A stretch of 64,000 nt of DNA. Origin: Selenomonadaceae bacterium. GTDB taxonomy: Bacteria > Bacillota > Negativicutes > Selenomonadales > Selenomonadaceae. The stretch covers positions 1 through 64,000 of the forward strand of contig JALFBM010000027.1 of assembly GCA_022773425.1 (NCBI GenBank), read 5' to 3'. The notes beneath the pieces are model-generated. The model was not told the origin of the DNA. It made no database searches and was given only the letters and a program-made list of their open reading frames with translations. Below are positions 8,328 to 16,788 of the stretch, one piece after another. The position numbers and the translations under genes were made by a program. Positions within the stretch are counted from its first letter, which is position 1. Each line of letters starts with the position of its first letter.

Positions 8328-9494
8328 TCAGGAATAGTTGCGCACGGTCAGGGCGAAGTACAGGACGAACCGTGTCTCTGCGTCCTCGAGGCTGCACCCG
8401 CAGATCTCTTCGATATGGTGCAGGCGGTACTTCAGCGTATTTCGGTGGATGAACAACCGGTTGGATGTGCGGAGCAGATTGCCATTTTCCTGCAGGTAGA
8501 CCTCGAGCGTCTGGATCAGCAGGGATTTGTTTTTTTTGTCGTAGATCTCGAGTGGCAGCAGGACATGCTGGACGAACTCCGTCATGTGCTCGGACCCCTT
8601 CGATTCCGGCATGGTCAGGATGAATTCGGAGAGGCCGCACGGATTGAATAGATATGGTTTCTGCAGATCCCGCTGGCGCGAAATCTGCAGGGCGACCTGC
8701 GCATTCCGGTAGCTTTGTTCGAGGGACAGCGCGTCCTCGGAGAGGGCGCCGCCAATGTGAAAGGAGACTTCGCTCTCGTCCTCCTTGATGCGCTTGTAGA
8801 GTTCCTGCAGGACCTTGGCGGCCGCCGCGTGTTTCCCGGGGAAAAGCAGCAGGAGCTGATCGTAATGGACGAGCGTGCTGAACGGGAGGTTTTGCGTTTG
8901 GAACCACATTTTGCAGAGTTCATCCGCGTTTGCGACGGCGTTGCGGCGCGGCATCTGGGCCATCGGGAGTCGCTGATAGCCGACGATGGCGAGGCATTGC
9001 GGCGAGCCGAATGGATAGCCGATATTCTGCAGCAGGCTGCCCTTGTCGGCGTACGACAGGCCGCCGAAGACCGCGGCCTGCAGGATGTTCGGCTGGCCGG
9101 TCTCGCGGGGCATCAGGATGGCGCGGCCGACCTCCTGCGTGATATCGACGAGCGGGATATCCCATGGGATCGTCATCAGTGCAAAATCGTGCTCTTTGGC
9201 ATAGCGGATGGCGGAGGAAGAGATATCGTTGAAATAACCGTCCCCGCAGAGGAAAATGATGCCCGCGAGATTCAGACGGATCGAAAGGCGCACGAGACGC
9301 ATCATGTCGAAATCTGGGCTCTGCGATACGGGGCCGCTGATGAACAGCAGCTCGCCGCCGCGGATCCAGCGGGAAAAATCGGTCGTTTCCGCGGTGTAGA
9401 CCCAACGGATCAAGCGGTCCTGGCCGCTCTTTCCCGTCAGGTAGGTCAGCTTCTGCAGAGAGGTCAGATAACGTAAATCCTTGCAGCGAAGCAT
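8328..9494 (-). CDS. PucR family transcriptional regulator
   Basis: A 388-residue regulator of the PucR/CdaR type. The N-terminal ~125 residues match the purine-catabolism regulatory (PucR) domain (GGELLFISG, LAGIIFLCGDGYFNDI). The C-terminus has the helix-turn-helix region NLLRTSNRLFIHRNTLKYRLHHIEE, with the typical NTLxYRL recognition helix. The gene lies 26 bp downstream of codA on the same strand, so it is probably co-transcribed and may control nucleobase or nitrogen-source use. The effector is not known. The gene ends before a ~220 bp gap that holds only the promoter of the next minus-strand gene. Confidence 0.88.
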   Translation of the reverse strand: MLRCKDLRYLTSLQKLTYLTGKSGQDRLIRWVYTAETTDFSRWIRGGELLFISGPVSQSPDFDMMRLVRLSIRLNLAGIIFLCGDGYFNDISSSAIRYAKEHDFALMTIPWDIPLVDITQEVGRAILMPRETGQPNILQAAVFGGLSYADKGSLLQNIGYPFGSPQCLAIVGYQRLPMAQMPRRNAVANADELCKMWFQTQNLPFSTLVHYDQLLLLFPGKHAAAAKVLQELYKRIKEDESEVSFHIGGALSEDALSLEQSYRNAQVALQISRQRDLQKPYLFNPCGLSEFILTMPESKGSEHMTEFVQHVLLPLEIYDKKNKSLLIQTLEVYLQENGNLLRTSNRLFIHRNTLKYRLHHIEEICGCSLEDAETRFVLYFALTVRNYS

Positions 9495-9520
9495 TTCCGC
9501 AAGCCTCCTTTTGGTTTCGG

Positions 9521-10774
9521 TCAGGCGAGCAGCGAGAAGCCACTCTGTACCTTGGCCGGGATTTTTGTGAACAGTTCTTTGCCGCCGCGGACGGAGCGGA
9601 TGACGCCCGCGCGCTGGCGGATGGCCTCGAACGGCGAATCGGCGTCGAGCACGATGAAGTTCGCGGGCTTGCCGGCCTCGATGCCGTACTGGTCGAGAAT
9701 ATGCATCGTGCGCGCGCCGTTGATCGTGATGAGGTCGAGTGCGTGGTCGATTTCGTCGAACGACATCATCTGAGCGATGTGGATGCCGGCGTCAAGCACG
9801 TTCATGAGGTTGCCGTTGCCGAGCGGGTACCACGGATCCGAGATGGAATCCTGTGCAAAGCAGACGTTGATGCCGGCGTCGTGAAGCTCCTTGACGCGCG
9901 TCAGGCCGCGGCGCTTCGGATAGGAGTCCTGACGGCCTTCGAGATAGATGTTTTCGGTCGGGCACGAGATGAAATTGAGCTTTGCGCGCACGAGCGTTTT
10001 CATGAGGCGGAATGCGTAGGCGTTGTTGGCGGAGCCGAAGGAGCAGGTATGGCTGGCCGTCGTGAGCTCGCCGATGCCGGCCTGGTAGGTCAGTGCGGTT
10101 AGCAACTCGAGGAAGCGCGACTGATCGTCGTCGGTCTCGTCGCAGTGCAGGTCGATGAGCTTGTCGTATTTCAGCGCGAGCTCGACCGCCTTGTGTACGG
10201 ACTTCTCGCCGAACTCACGGGCCAGTTCGAAATGGGGGATGGCGCCGACGCAGTCCGCGCCCATGCGCAGCCCCTCCTCAACGAGTTCGTCGCCGCCTTT
10301 GTACGCGTACATGCCCTCCTGCGGGAATGCGACGATCTGGATCGTCACGATATCCTTCAGCTCCTCGCGAAGCTCGAGCAGCGCCGTGAGCGAGGTCTGC
10401 GATGGATCCGTGACATCGGCATGCGTGCGGATGTACTGGACGCCGGCGGTGACTTCCTCGCGGACGGCTTTGCGCGCGCGCTGCTTGATTTCTTCGGTCG
10501 TTGCGTCGGCTTTTGTCTCGCTCCACCGCTGGATGCCTTCAAACAGCGTGCCAGTTTGGTTCGTCGCGCCCTCCTGGCGGGCCGTATAGACATAGTCGAG
10601 GTGGATATGCGGATCGACATAGGGCGGGACCGTCAGCTTCCCGCCGAGGTCGATGACCACTGCGTCCGCTGCTTCGAGATGGGGCGCAATGGCCGCGAAT
10701 TTGTCGTCCTCAACGAGAATATCCTGACATTCGGCCGTATCCTGCAGGCGTGCGTTACGATAAAGCTTTTTCAT
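9521..10774 (-). CDS. codA: Cytosine deaminase / CodA-like amidohydrolase
   Basis: A 417-residue metal-dependent amidohydrolase most like cytosine deaminase, which hydrolyses cytosine to uracil and ammonia in pyrimidine salvage. Metal ligands are visible in PYVDPHIHLD, in LIDLHCDETDD and in CFAQDSISDPW, and the segment IVAFPQEGMYAYKGG is characteristic of CodA. Related isocytosine or creatinine deaminases share these motifs, so exact substrate is inferred. The ORF track starts 23 codons upstream at 10843, but that extension covers a terminator-like hairpin. The ATG at 10774 follows GGGAGG at good spacing. It heads a two-gene unit with the PucR-type regulator. Confidence 0.88.
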   Translation of the reverse strand: MKKLYRNARLQDTAECQDILVEDDKFAAIAPHLEAADAVVIDLGGKLTVPPYVDPHIHLDYVYTARQEGATNQTGTLFEGIQRWSETKADATTEEIKQRARKAVREEVTAGVQYIRTHADVTDPSQTSLTALLELREELKDIVTIQIVAFPQEGMYAYKGGDELVEEGLRMGADCVGAIPHFELAREFGEKSVHKAVELALKYDKLIDLHCDETDDDQSRFLELLTALTYQAGIGELTTASHTCSFGSANNAYAFRLMKTLVRAKLNFISCPTENIYLEGRQDSYPKRRGLTRVKELHDAGINVCFAQDSISDPWYPLGNGNLMNVLDAGIHIAQMMSFDEIDHALDLITINGARTMHILDQYGIEAGKPANFIVLDADSPFEAIRQRAGVIRSVRGGKELFTKIPAKVQSGFSLLA

Positions 10775-10794
10775 GGTAAAACCTCCCGAAATAG

Positions 10795-10830
10795 AAAAAT
10801 TCCGCCCGCTGCCAAAGCAGCGGAGCGGAA
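10795..10830 (-). terminator. Terminator-like hairpin inside the codA leader
   Basis: On the minus strand TTCCGC-CCGCTGC pairs with GCAGCGG-GCGGAA around TTTG, followed by TTTTT. It lies between the codA promoter and the start codon, so it can only act as an attenuator. No known riboswitch class was recognised in the ~35 nt preceding it. Confidence 0.7.
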
Positions 10831-10872
10831 CTTCGTTGTCCAACCGTCTATGATGTTTGTTTTGATGCGTTT

Positions 10873-10901
10873 AGTATAAATCTTTTGTGCATATTTGTCA
10901 A
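10873..10901 (-). promoter_or_regulatory. Promoter of codA-pucR
   Basis: Minus-strand TTGACA and TATACT are separated by 17 bp, nearly perfect consensus. The expected transcript start near 10866 gives a leader of about 90 nt. Confidence 0.88.
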
Positions 10902-11004
10902 ACCCCTCGAATCTGTTCGTTCGTTTTGTTTACAGAAAGCGGGATGACGACGAGAAAACTTGTGCATTTTGTATAGGACTGTTTTACCGTATCTCTTTGG
11001 CGCA

Positions 11005-13113
11005 TCAAAGCGAGAGGTAGCGCCGTTCCTCTTCGACCTCCGGCGGAAGGGCCTCCGGATGCGAGCGTTCGATCTTGCGCACGACGAGGTCGAGGTTGTG
11101 AATCCGGCCGCTCTGTTTGACCGACCACCGCTCCATGAGCTGCCGGTACTGCGGATTCGAGCCGCGAAGCGTCCGGAGGTCTTTGGCGAACGTGCAGTAG
11201 CGGAACAGGATTTCCCGCGCGGGTTTTGTCAGCTTTGGCATGCCGGCGGACTCGTTTTGGATGTATTTCAGATAGTCGCTCATGAAGACTTTTTTGTAGT
11301 CGTTGCGGGCTTTCTGCAGCGAGAGCTTGATATGCTCCTTGGCCTCGCTTGACAGGTAGCCGTCGCGGCGGTAAAAGAGCAGATAGTTCATGTATTCCGC
11401 GGTCAGCGACGGATCCTGGATATCGGCGTAGCGCACGCCCTGAATGCGGCGGCAGAGTTCCCAGCGGAAAATCGCGCACATCTTGATCACGGTTTCGTAC
11501 AGATCCTCGGAATGGAAGATGGAGAGCATCATGTGGGCGGGCGTCGTGCGGCGCGCACCCTCGATCTCCTGCCACATAACCCCGCGGCTGCCGACGTTCG
11601 GCATCAATAGGATATAGGGCTTGACCTCCGTGTGGTAAAAGAAATACGGGATCTTGAACTGCGGCAGCGCGACGCGCGTCTGACGATAGAAGCAGCCGTA
11701 GTCGATGGCGAGCACGCGGTCAAAGGTCTCGCGGACTTTTGCGGGGCTCGCGAGGCTCTTGTCGAGCGGGCGCAAGACGTTCTGCGCGTGGAACACCGGG
11801 ACGAACGAGGACAGGCGGCCGTAAGTGTTCCGGTTGACCAGTTTGAACATATGTTGGATCTCAAACTGCACCATCGCGCGGCGGTCGGTCTGCAGCTCCT
11901 TTTCCTCGTCTGCGGAGATGGTTTTGTTGCGCTTCTCCTCGCGGAGGTGCGACTCCCAGTCGTTGTCGAACTCATCCTTGGACGGGACCGCCGTTCCGCG
12001 GTAAATCCGTGCGAGCCATTCGTAGGCGGAGAGAATCCGGCCCTCGGGATCCTCCTCCCAGTCTAACGCGATGCGGGCGAGCAGGTCTGTATTGCTGCGG
12101 CCGGCGAGCGTCTCGTCGACGAAGCCAAACAGAAAGAACATCCGCACCTCGAGCGGGACGGTCTCCGCGTCCATGCTGCGCCAAAACGCCGATTCGTAGA
12201 TGGCGTAGAAGGTATCGGTGATGCGTCGGCGGAGCAGCCGCATCGCGTCCGATTTCGCGAAGCGGTCTTCGGCCGCCGTATAGGCCTCGATGTCCTTGCG
12301 GAACGCATCGGCGAGCTCCGGGGCGACGCCCGAGAACGCGAGGATCATGTCGAGGGCGTGCGCGATGACCGGCACATCGCCGGAACCGTTGCGCATCTGC
12401 TCTTCGACGCGCGCCTTCGCCTGATAGTACGCGGAGACGAAGGGCGAGACCGCGGTTTTCGTCTGCTCCTGGAACGCGGCATAGGCGGCGAGCTCCTGCC
12501 GGACCTTGGCTTCGAAATGCGAGGCGCGCAGAACCGTGGCAAAACAAAAGCTCAGGTCGAGCGCGTAAAAGGCTTTTTTCAGCTCGCCCTGATGGTCGCA
12601 GGCGGCGCGGCAGAGCGAGGCCTCCCAGCCGGAAGAGAGTCCCGATGGCTCTGGCGCCGAAAGGCACTCGACAACCGGGAAAGACGCGGGGGCCTTCTTG
12701 GCCTTGACGCAGAGAATCGCGTATTCCCGGTACTGTTCGGCGAGCTCCTTGCAGAGCGCGTCCGCGGCGTCGGACGCAGCGGACAGGGCATCGAGCATTG
12801 CCGCTGCGTTCCGCATGCTCGCGGCGGCGATGACCGGCGCGATGGCCGGTGTGTTCGTCACAGCCTCGAAAATATCGTCCTCCGATGCGTAGTCAAAGAC
12901 AACGAGCGTGGAATCGCTGTCTGCCGTATAATCAAAGGCGTAGGTATCTCCTGGCGCATATGAGGCGCCGAGAATGGTACCGCCGCTCAGCCGGATATCC
13001 AGATCATCGCCGTCCTCCATCTGGATGGCCCCGGCGAGCAGGAGCTCCAGCGATTGCACCGGTTCGCCCTTCCGGTGCAGAACTTGTCCCTTTTGTACTG
13101 TAATCTTATCCAC
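11005..13113 (-). CDS. Cyclic nucleotide-binding domain protein of unknown function
   Basis: A 702-residue protein. The first ~110 residues look like a cyclic nucleotide-binding (cupin-like) fold: ITVQKGQVLHRKGEPVQSLELLLAGAI is the standard opening of such domains. The remaining ~590 residues are mostly helical, rich in aromatic residues and acidic or basic patches, with no membrane segments and no catalytic signature or DNA-binding helix that I can identify. The C-terminal part (AHMMLSIFHSEDLYETVIKMCAIFRWEL) is the most structured-looking region. It is a single-gene minus-strand unit with its own promoter. It may sense a nucleotide, but the output is unknown. Confidence 0.75.
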   Translation of the reverse strand: MDKITVQKGQVLHRKGEPVQSLELLLAGAIQMEDGDDLDIRLSGGTILGASYAPGDTYAFDYTADSDSTLVVFDYASEDDIFEAVTNTPAIAPVIAAASMRNAAAMLDALSAASDAADALCKELAEQYREYAILCVKAKKAPASFPVVECLSAPEPSGLSSGWEASLCRAACDHQGELKKAFYALDLSFCFATVLRASHFEAKVRQELAAYAAFQEQTKTAVSPFVSAYYQAKARVEEQMRNGSGDVPVIAHALDMILAFSGVAPELADAFRKDIEAYTAAEDRFAKSDAMRLLRRRITDTFYAIYESAFWRSMDAETVPLEVRMFFLFGFVDETLAGRSNTDLLARIALDWEEDPEGRILSAYEWLARIYRGTAVPSKDEFDNDWESHLREEKRNKTISADEEKELQTDRRAMVQFEIQHMFKLVNRNTYGRLSSFVPVFHAQNVLRPLDKSLASPAKVRETFDRVLAIDYGCFYRQTRVALPQFKIPYFFYHTEVKPYILLMPNVGSRGVMWQEIEGARRTTPAHMMLSIFHSEDLYETVIKMCAIFRWELCRRIQGVRYADIQDPSLTAEYMNYLLFYRRDGYLSSEAKEHIKLSLQKARNDYKKVFMSDYLKYIQNESAGMPKLTKPAREILFRYCTFAKDLRTLRGSNPQYRQLMERWSVKQSGRIHNLDLVVRKIERSHPEALPPEVEEERRYLSL

Positions 13114-13155
13114 AGTAATCCTCCCGTGCGGCTTGTTCCCTGTACTTCCTTTCCT

Positions 13156-13184
13156 ATTTTACTGGAAAGCGCTGCGCTTGACAA
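13156..13184 (-). promoter_or_regulatory. Promoter of the cyclic nucleotide-binding domain gene
   Basis: Minus-strand TTGTCA and TAAAAT with 17 bp spacing, about 43 bp before the start codon. Confidence 0.65.
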
Positions 13185-13419
13185 GCGGCCGGGACGTTTT
13201 TTCAGGCAGGGTAGGTACAGAGTCCCACCTATCGAGAAATTATGAAAATGCCGCTTCGCCTTCGCACGGAAATCCACGATTCCATTTCGTTTTCATGGCA
13301 CACTTTCCTCCGGAAAAATTGCTTTTTCTAGAAGAAAGTGCATAGGAGGCGTCGAATAGGCATAGAGAAAGGGTTCGATACGGCGGCTTGCTTTGCAGAA
13401 AAGCGCGCTGTGCCGTTAG

Positions 13420-13596
13420 GAAAATACGGACAATGCGGTCACGTCGATGCAGGCGGGCTCGACGCAGGTGGCAGACGGTACGGCGGCCACCGAGGAGCAG
13501 AGTGCTTCGACCGAGGAGATCGCTTCGGCCTCGCAGTCCCTCGCTCAGATGGCGACGGATCTGCAGGAGGGCACGAGCCATTTCAAGCTCAGTTGA
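13420..13596 (+). pseudogene. 3' remnant of a methyl-accepting chemotaxis protein gene
   Basis: These ~58 codons encode the end of a chemoreceptor. In frame 1 they read NAVTSMQAGSTQVADGT directly followed by AATEEQSASTEEIASASQ and SLAQMATDLQEG, then a stop. AATEEQSASTEEIA is a signature of receptor cytoplasmic tips and their flanks. In intact receptors tens of residues lie between the VxxGT helix and the TEEQSAS helix, so besides the missing 5' end there is probably an internal in-frame deletion. The frame is closed upstream by TAG at 13417. The original terminator is preserved just downstream. It is too short for the ORF track. Confidence 0.85.
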
Positions 13597-13614
13597 GTTT
13601 GCAGATATCACAAA

Positions 13615-13658
13615 GTCGCAGTACGAGCCAGGTTTTCGCTTGTGCTGCGGCTTTTTTT
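13615..13658 (+). terminator. Terminator of the lost chemoreceptor gene
   Basis: GTCGCAGTACGAGC pairs along 14 positions (with G-U pairs) with GCTTGTGCTGCGGC, followed by TTTTTTT. It now isolates comEA from upstream transcription. Confidence 0.82.
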
Positions 13659-13750
13659 GCAAAAAAAAGAAAAACTTTTGTTTCTGCCAGCAGGAGAAAT
13701 CCCTTTCGTGTGGAAGTATGTTCTTGAACAAAACGACGGGAGGGATGGAC

Positions 13751-14326
13751 ATGCCGATGATGAAACGGTCACTAATTATCCTGCTGGTGCTGCTGGCGGC
13801 GGTGGCGTTCGGAACCATTTGGGGACTTACGCGGAGCGGGGATGGCGTCGAGCTGACAGAGAGCAGCCGGGAGACGGTGCAGCCCGCGCAGGAGAGCGTG
13901 ATGGTCTACGTGACGGGTGCCGTGAACAATCCAGGCCTGGTTACGCTGGGGGCGGATGCGCGCGTCGCTGATGCGGTGCGCGCCTGCGGCGGGCTTTTGC
14001 CGACCGCGGATGCTGAGCACATCAACATGGCGCAGGAGATCAAGGATGGCCAGCAGATCAAGGTGCCGGAGAAGCAGGGCTTGGCGCAGAAGGAGGGAAA
14101 GGCACAGGCGGACGGGAAGGCCGGGGCGCAGGGCGGACGCATTAACATCAACACGGCGGACGAGAAGGAACTCGACAGTCTGCCTGGCGTCGGCCCGTCG
14201 ACGGCAAAGCGCATCATCGAATACCGCGAAACGGAGGGGAACTTCCAAAAGCCGGAGGACATCAAGAAGGTCAAGGGCATCGGGGACGGCAAGTACAACA
14301 AGCTAAAGGATAAGATCTGCGTATGA
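13751..14326 (+). CDS. comEA: Competence protein ComEA
   Basis: A 191-residue membrane-anchored DNA receptor for transformation. It has an N-terminal hydrophobic anchor (LIILLVLLAAVAFGTIWGL), an SLBB-type region (VMVYVTGAVNNPGLV) and two C-terminal helix-hairpin-helix DNA-binding motifs (ININTADEKELDSLPGVG and KVKGIGDGKYNKL). The ORF track starts far upstream at 13388 through the receptor remnant in another frame. I placed the start at the ATG at 13751, seven bases after GGGAGGG; 13757 is also possible. The stop overlaps the comEC start by four bases, so the two are coupled. Confidence 0.93.
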   Translation: MPMMKRSLIILLVLLAAVAFGTIWGLTRSGDGVELTESSRETVQPAQESVMVYVTGAVNNPGLVTLGADARVADAVRACGGLLPTADAEHINMAQEIKDGQQIKVPEKQGLAQKEGKAQADGKAGAQGGRININTADEKELDSLPGVGPSTAKRIIEYRETEGNFQKPEDIKKVKGIGDGKYNKLKDKICV

Positions 14327-16788
14327 GCGGCGAGGAGAACCGTTCCTGGGCGAGATGGGGCCAGGACACGTACCTGCTTTTCCTGCTTTTCGCGCTCTGC
14401 GCCGGCATTGCGGCCGGATATGTCCTGCCGTTCCTCCCCTTTGGCGGACAGGTGCTTTGCGTCGCCCTGCTCGCCGTGATTGCCGCGGTCGGCGTTTTCC
14501 GCGGCCGTGCCTGGACGGGGATTCTCCTTCTCCTGCTCGCGTTCGCCGTCGGCATTTTCCGCATGCAGGCGGTCTGGCAACTGCCGGAAACGGATATCTC
14601 GCATTTCGCGAAACAGGAAGTGCGTGTCAAAGGGACACTGACGGAGGAACCCCGCCGGACCCTCGATGCACGCGGACAAGAACGCGTACGCTACACGGTC
14701 GAGGCCCAAAAGGTGCGAACTGGCGGCGTGGAGCAGAAGGCAGGCGGCGGCCTCTACGTCTACGCCGCTGCGCCAAAGGACGGCGCCCTGCCGCAGATCG
14801 GCGATACGGTAACCGCGCGCGGGAAAATCCGCACGCCACACGGGTATCTCAATCCTGGTCAGATCGATACGGAGCTGTTGCTGCGCGCGGACGGCATCAC
14901 GGCGTCGCTCGCCGCGGGGAAAGCCGGGGCGACGTTCGAACAGAACACAAATCCGACGGCTTACCAGCGTCTGCAGCGCGTACTGTCTCAGGTGCGGCAG
15001 CATTATCGGGACCGTATGGGCGAGGTCATGCCCAAGGAGGACGCGGCGGTCCTGTTCGCGATGCTGTTCGGCGGCTACGACGGCATCAAACCGGAGGTCG
15101 TCGAAGACTTTACGACGACGGGGATCGTGCATATCCTGTCGGTATCCGGCTCGCATATCAGTCTGCTCGCGGCCGCGACGGCATGGCTCGCCCTGCTGCT
15201 TCATCTGCCGCGAAAGGCGACGGGGGCGCTCGCCGTGCTTTTTATCGCGCTTTACGCGATGCTCGCGGGTTGCGTGCCGCCCGTGCTACGCGCGGCTATC
15301 ATGGGCTCGCTTGCGTTTCTCGCGGCGGTGCTGGGCCGCGAACGCGACGCGCGGCGCCTGTTGCTACTCTCAGGGCTTATGATGCTGCTGGTTTCGCCGC
15401 TGCTGCTCTTTCATATCAGCTTTGAGCTTTCGTTTGCCGCGACGGCAGGTTTGCTGTATCTCGCGCCCGCGTGGGGAAAAGGTATGGTGAGACGCGGGAT
15501 CCCGCGCGCTCTCGCGGGGAGCCTCTCGATCACGCTCGCGGCGCAGATGGCCACGCTCCCTCTGCTCGCCTGGTACTTCCATCAGGTCTCGCTTTCGTCG
15601 CTGCTTGCGAACCTGTTTGTCGTGCCGATTCTTGAGGGCATCATCGTGGTCTGCCTCGCGGCGGGGCTGATTGCCTTCGTCCTGCCCTTTTTCGGCAAGG
15701 GAATTTTCCTGCTCAGCAGCCTGGCGTTTGGTCTTGCGGAGGAGCTGACGCATCTTTTCGCGCAGATGCCGGGGAGTCAGGTCTGGGTTCCCGTGCTGCC
15801 CCTGCCGCTTTGTGCGGTCTTTTACGCTGTGCTTGCCCTTTCGGCTCTTTCGGAAGAGGAACGCGGCCGCCTTTGGCAGCTGGCAGGAAAATGGGGTCGA
15901 AAAAAAGAAAAGTTATGGAAGGGACTCGGCGCAGGAATGGCATGCGTCACCGTGCTCTTTGCGGCGGCTAGCCTGTTTCGCCCGGCTGAGCTCACGGTAC
16001 ACTTCCTCGACGTCGGGCAGGGCGATGCCGCGCTGGTCGTGACGCCACACGGGCATGCGTTCCTGTTCGATACGGGCGGTGTGCGCGAGGGGCGCTTTGA
16101 TGTCGGCAGCCGCGTCGATGTACCCTATCTGCTGCATTATGGCATCCGGCGGGTGGACGCCGTATTCTTGACGCATGCGCACGAGGATCATGCGGCGGGC
16201 TGCGGCGGGATTCTCGCGAAGCTGCCGGTCGGCGCGGTCTACACGGCGGGCGAGGGCGTGCAGGCGTACGCGCGCAGCATGCGCCTGGGCGACGCGAGCC
16301 CGTTCCTGCTGAAATTCCATCCGGCGCAGCAGGGACAGAAGCTGTCCGTGGACGGCGTGACCATCGAGGTACTCTACGCGCCCCAGCCCAGCGGGACGGC
16401 GAGTGGCGGCGGAAACGAGTTTTCCAATGTCTATCGTGTGAGCTATGGGGCGGCGTCGTTCCTGTTCACGGGGGACCTCGTGGCGGGGCAGGAGCAACGC
16501 CTGCTCGAGGAGAGCATTTCCCCGAAAGCGACGGTCCTGAAAGTCGGCCATCACGGGTCGGATACCTCCTCGTCGGCTGCCTTCCTGAGGGCCGTATCGC
16601 CGCAGGCGGCGGTGATCTGCGTCGGCCGGGATAATTCGTTCGGGCACCCGAAGCCGGTGATCCTCGAGCGTTTGCGCGAGGCGCATATCCCGTACTATCG
16701 GACGGATGAGGATGGCGCTGTCGTATTTCACACGGATGGAAAAAGGCTCTGGCAGGAGACTTATACGGGGAGAGAAGCGGAAGAATGA
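14323..16788 (+). CDS. comEC: DNA internalization protein ComEC/Rec2
   Basis: An 821-residue membrane protein forming the channel that brings single-stranded DNA across the cytoplasmic membrane. After two to three N-terminal membrane helices comes a soluble OB-like segment, then the Competence domain with many membrane helices starting near VHILSVSGSHISLLAA. From about residue 556 there is a metallo-beta-lactamase-like domain: VHFLDVGQGDAALV, FLTHAHEDHAAG and KVGHHGSDTSSS provide the metal ligands expected for a nuclease. It overlaps comEA upstream and the helicase gene downstream, both by ATGA. Confidence 0.95.
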   Translation: MSGEENRSWARWGQDTYLLFLLFALCAGIAAGYVLPFLPFGGQVLCVALLAVIAAVGVFRGRAWTGILLLLLAFAVGIFRMQAVWQLPETDISHFAKQEVRVKGTLTEEPRRTLDARGQERVRYTVEAQKVRTGGVEQKAGGGLYVYAAAPKDGALPQIGDTVTARGKIRTPHGYLNPGQIDTELLLRADGITASLAAGKAGATFEQNTNPTAYQRLQRVLSQVRQHYRDRMGEVMPKEDAAVLFAMLFGGYDGIKPEVVEDFTTTGIVHILSVSGSHISLLAAATAWLALLLHLPRKATGALAVLFIALYAMLAGCVPPVLRAAIMGSLAFLAAVLGRERDARRLLLLSGLMMLLVSPLLLFHISFELSFAATAGLLYLAPAWGKGMVRRGIPRALAGSLSITLAAQMATLPLLAWYFHQVSLSSLLANLFVVPILEGIIVVCLAAGLIAFVLPFFGKGIFLLSSLAFGLAEELTHLFAQMPGSQVWVPVLPLPLCAVFYAVLALSALSEEERGRLWQLAGKWGRKKEKLWKGLGAGMACVTVLFAAASLFRPAELTVHFLDVGQGDAALVVTPHGHAFLFDTGGVREGRFDVGSRVDVPYLLHYGIRRVDAVFLTHAHEDHAAGCGGILAKLPVGAVYTAGEGVQAYARSMRLGDASPFLLKFHPAQQGQKLSVDGVTIEVLYAPQPSGTASGGGNEFSNVYRVSYGAASFLFTGDLVAGQEQRLLEESISPKATVLKVGHHGSDTSSSAAFLRAVSPQAAVICVGRDNSFGHPKPVILERLREAHIPYYRTDEDGAVVFHTDGKRLWQETYTGREAEE

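Noticed and set aside
13388-13750. Extended N-terminus of comEA in the ORF track
   Set aside because: The extension runs through the chemoreceptor remnant in another frame and through its terminator, and it is rich in Arg and Cys; the family start is at 13751.
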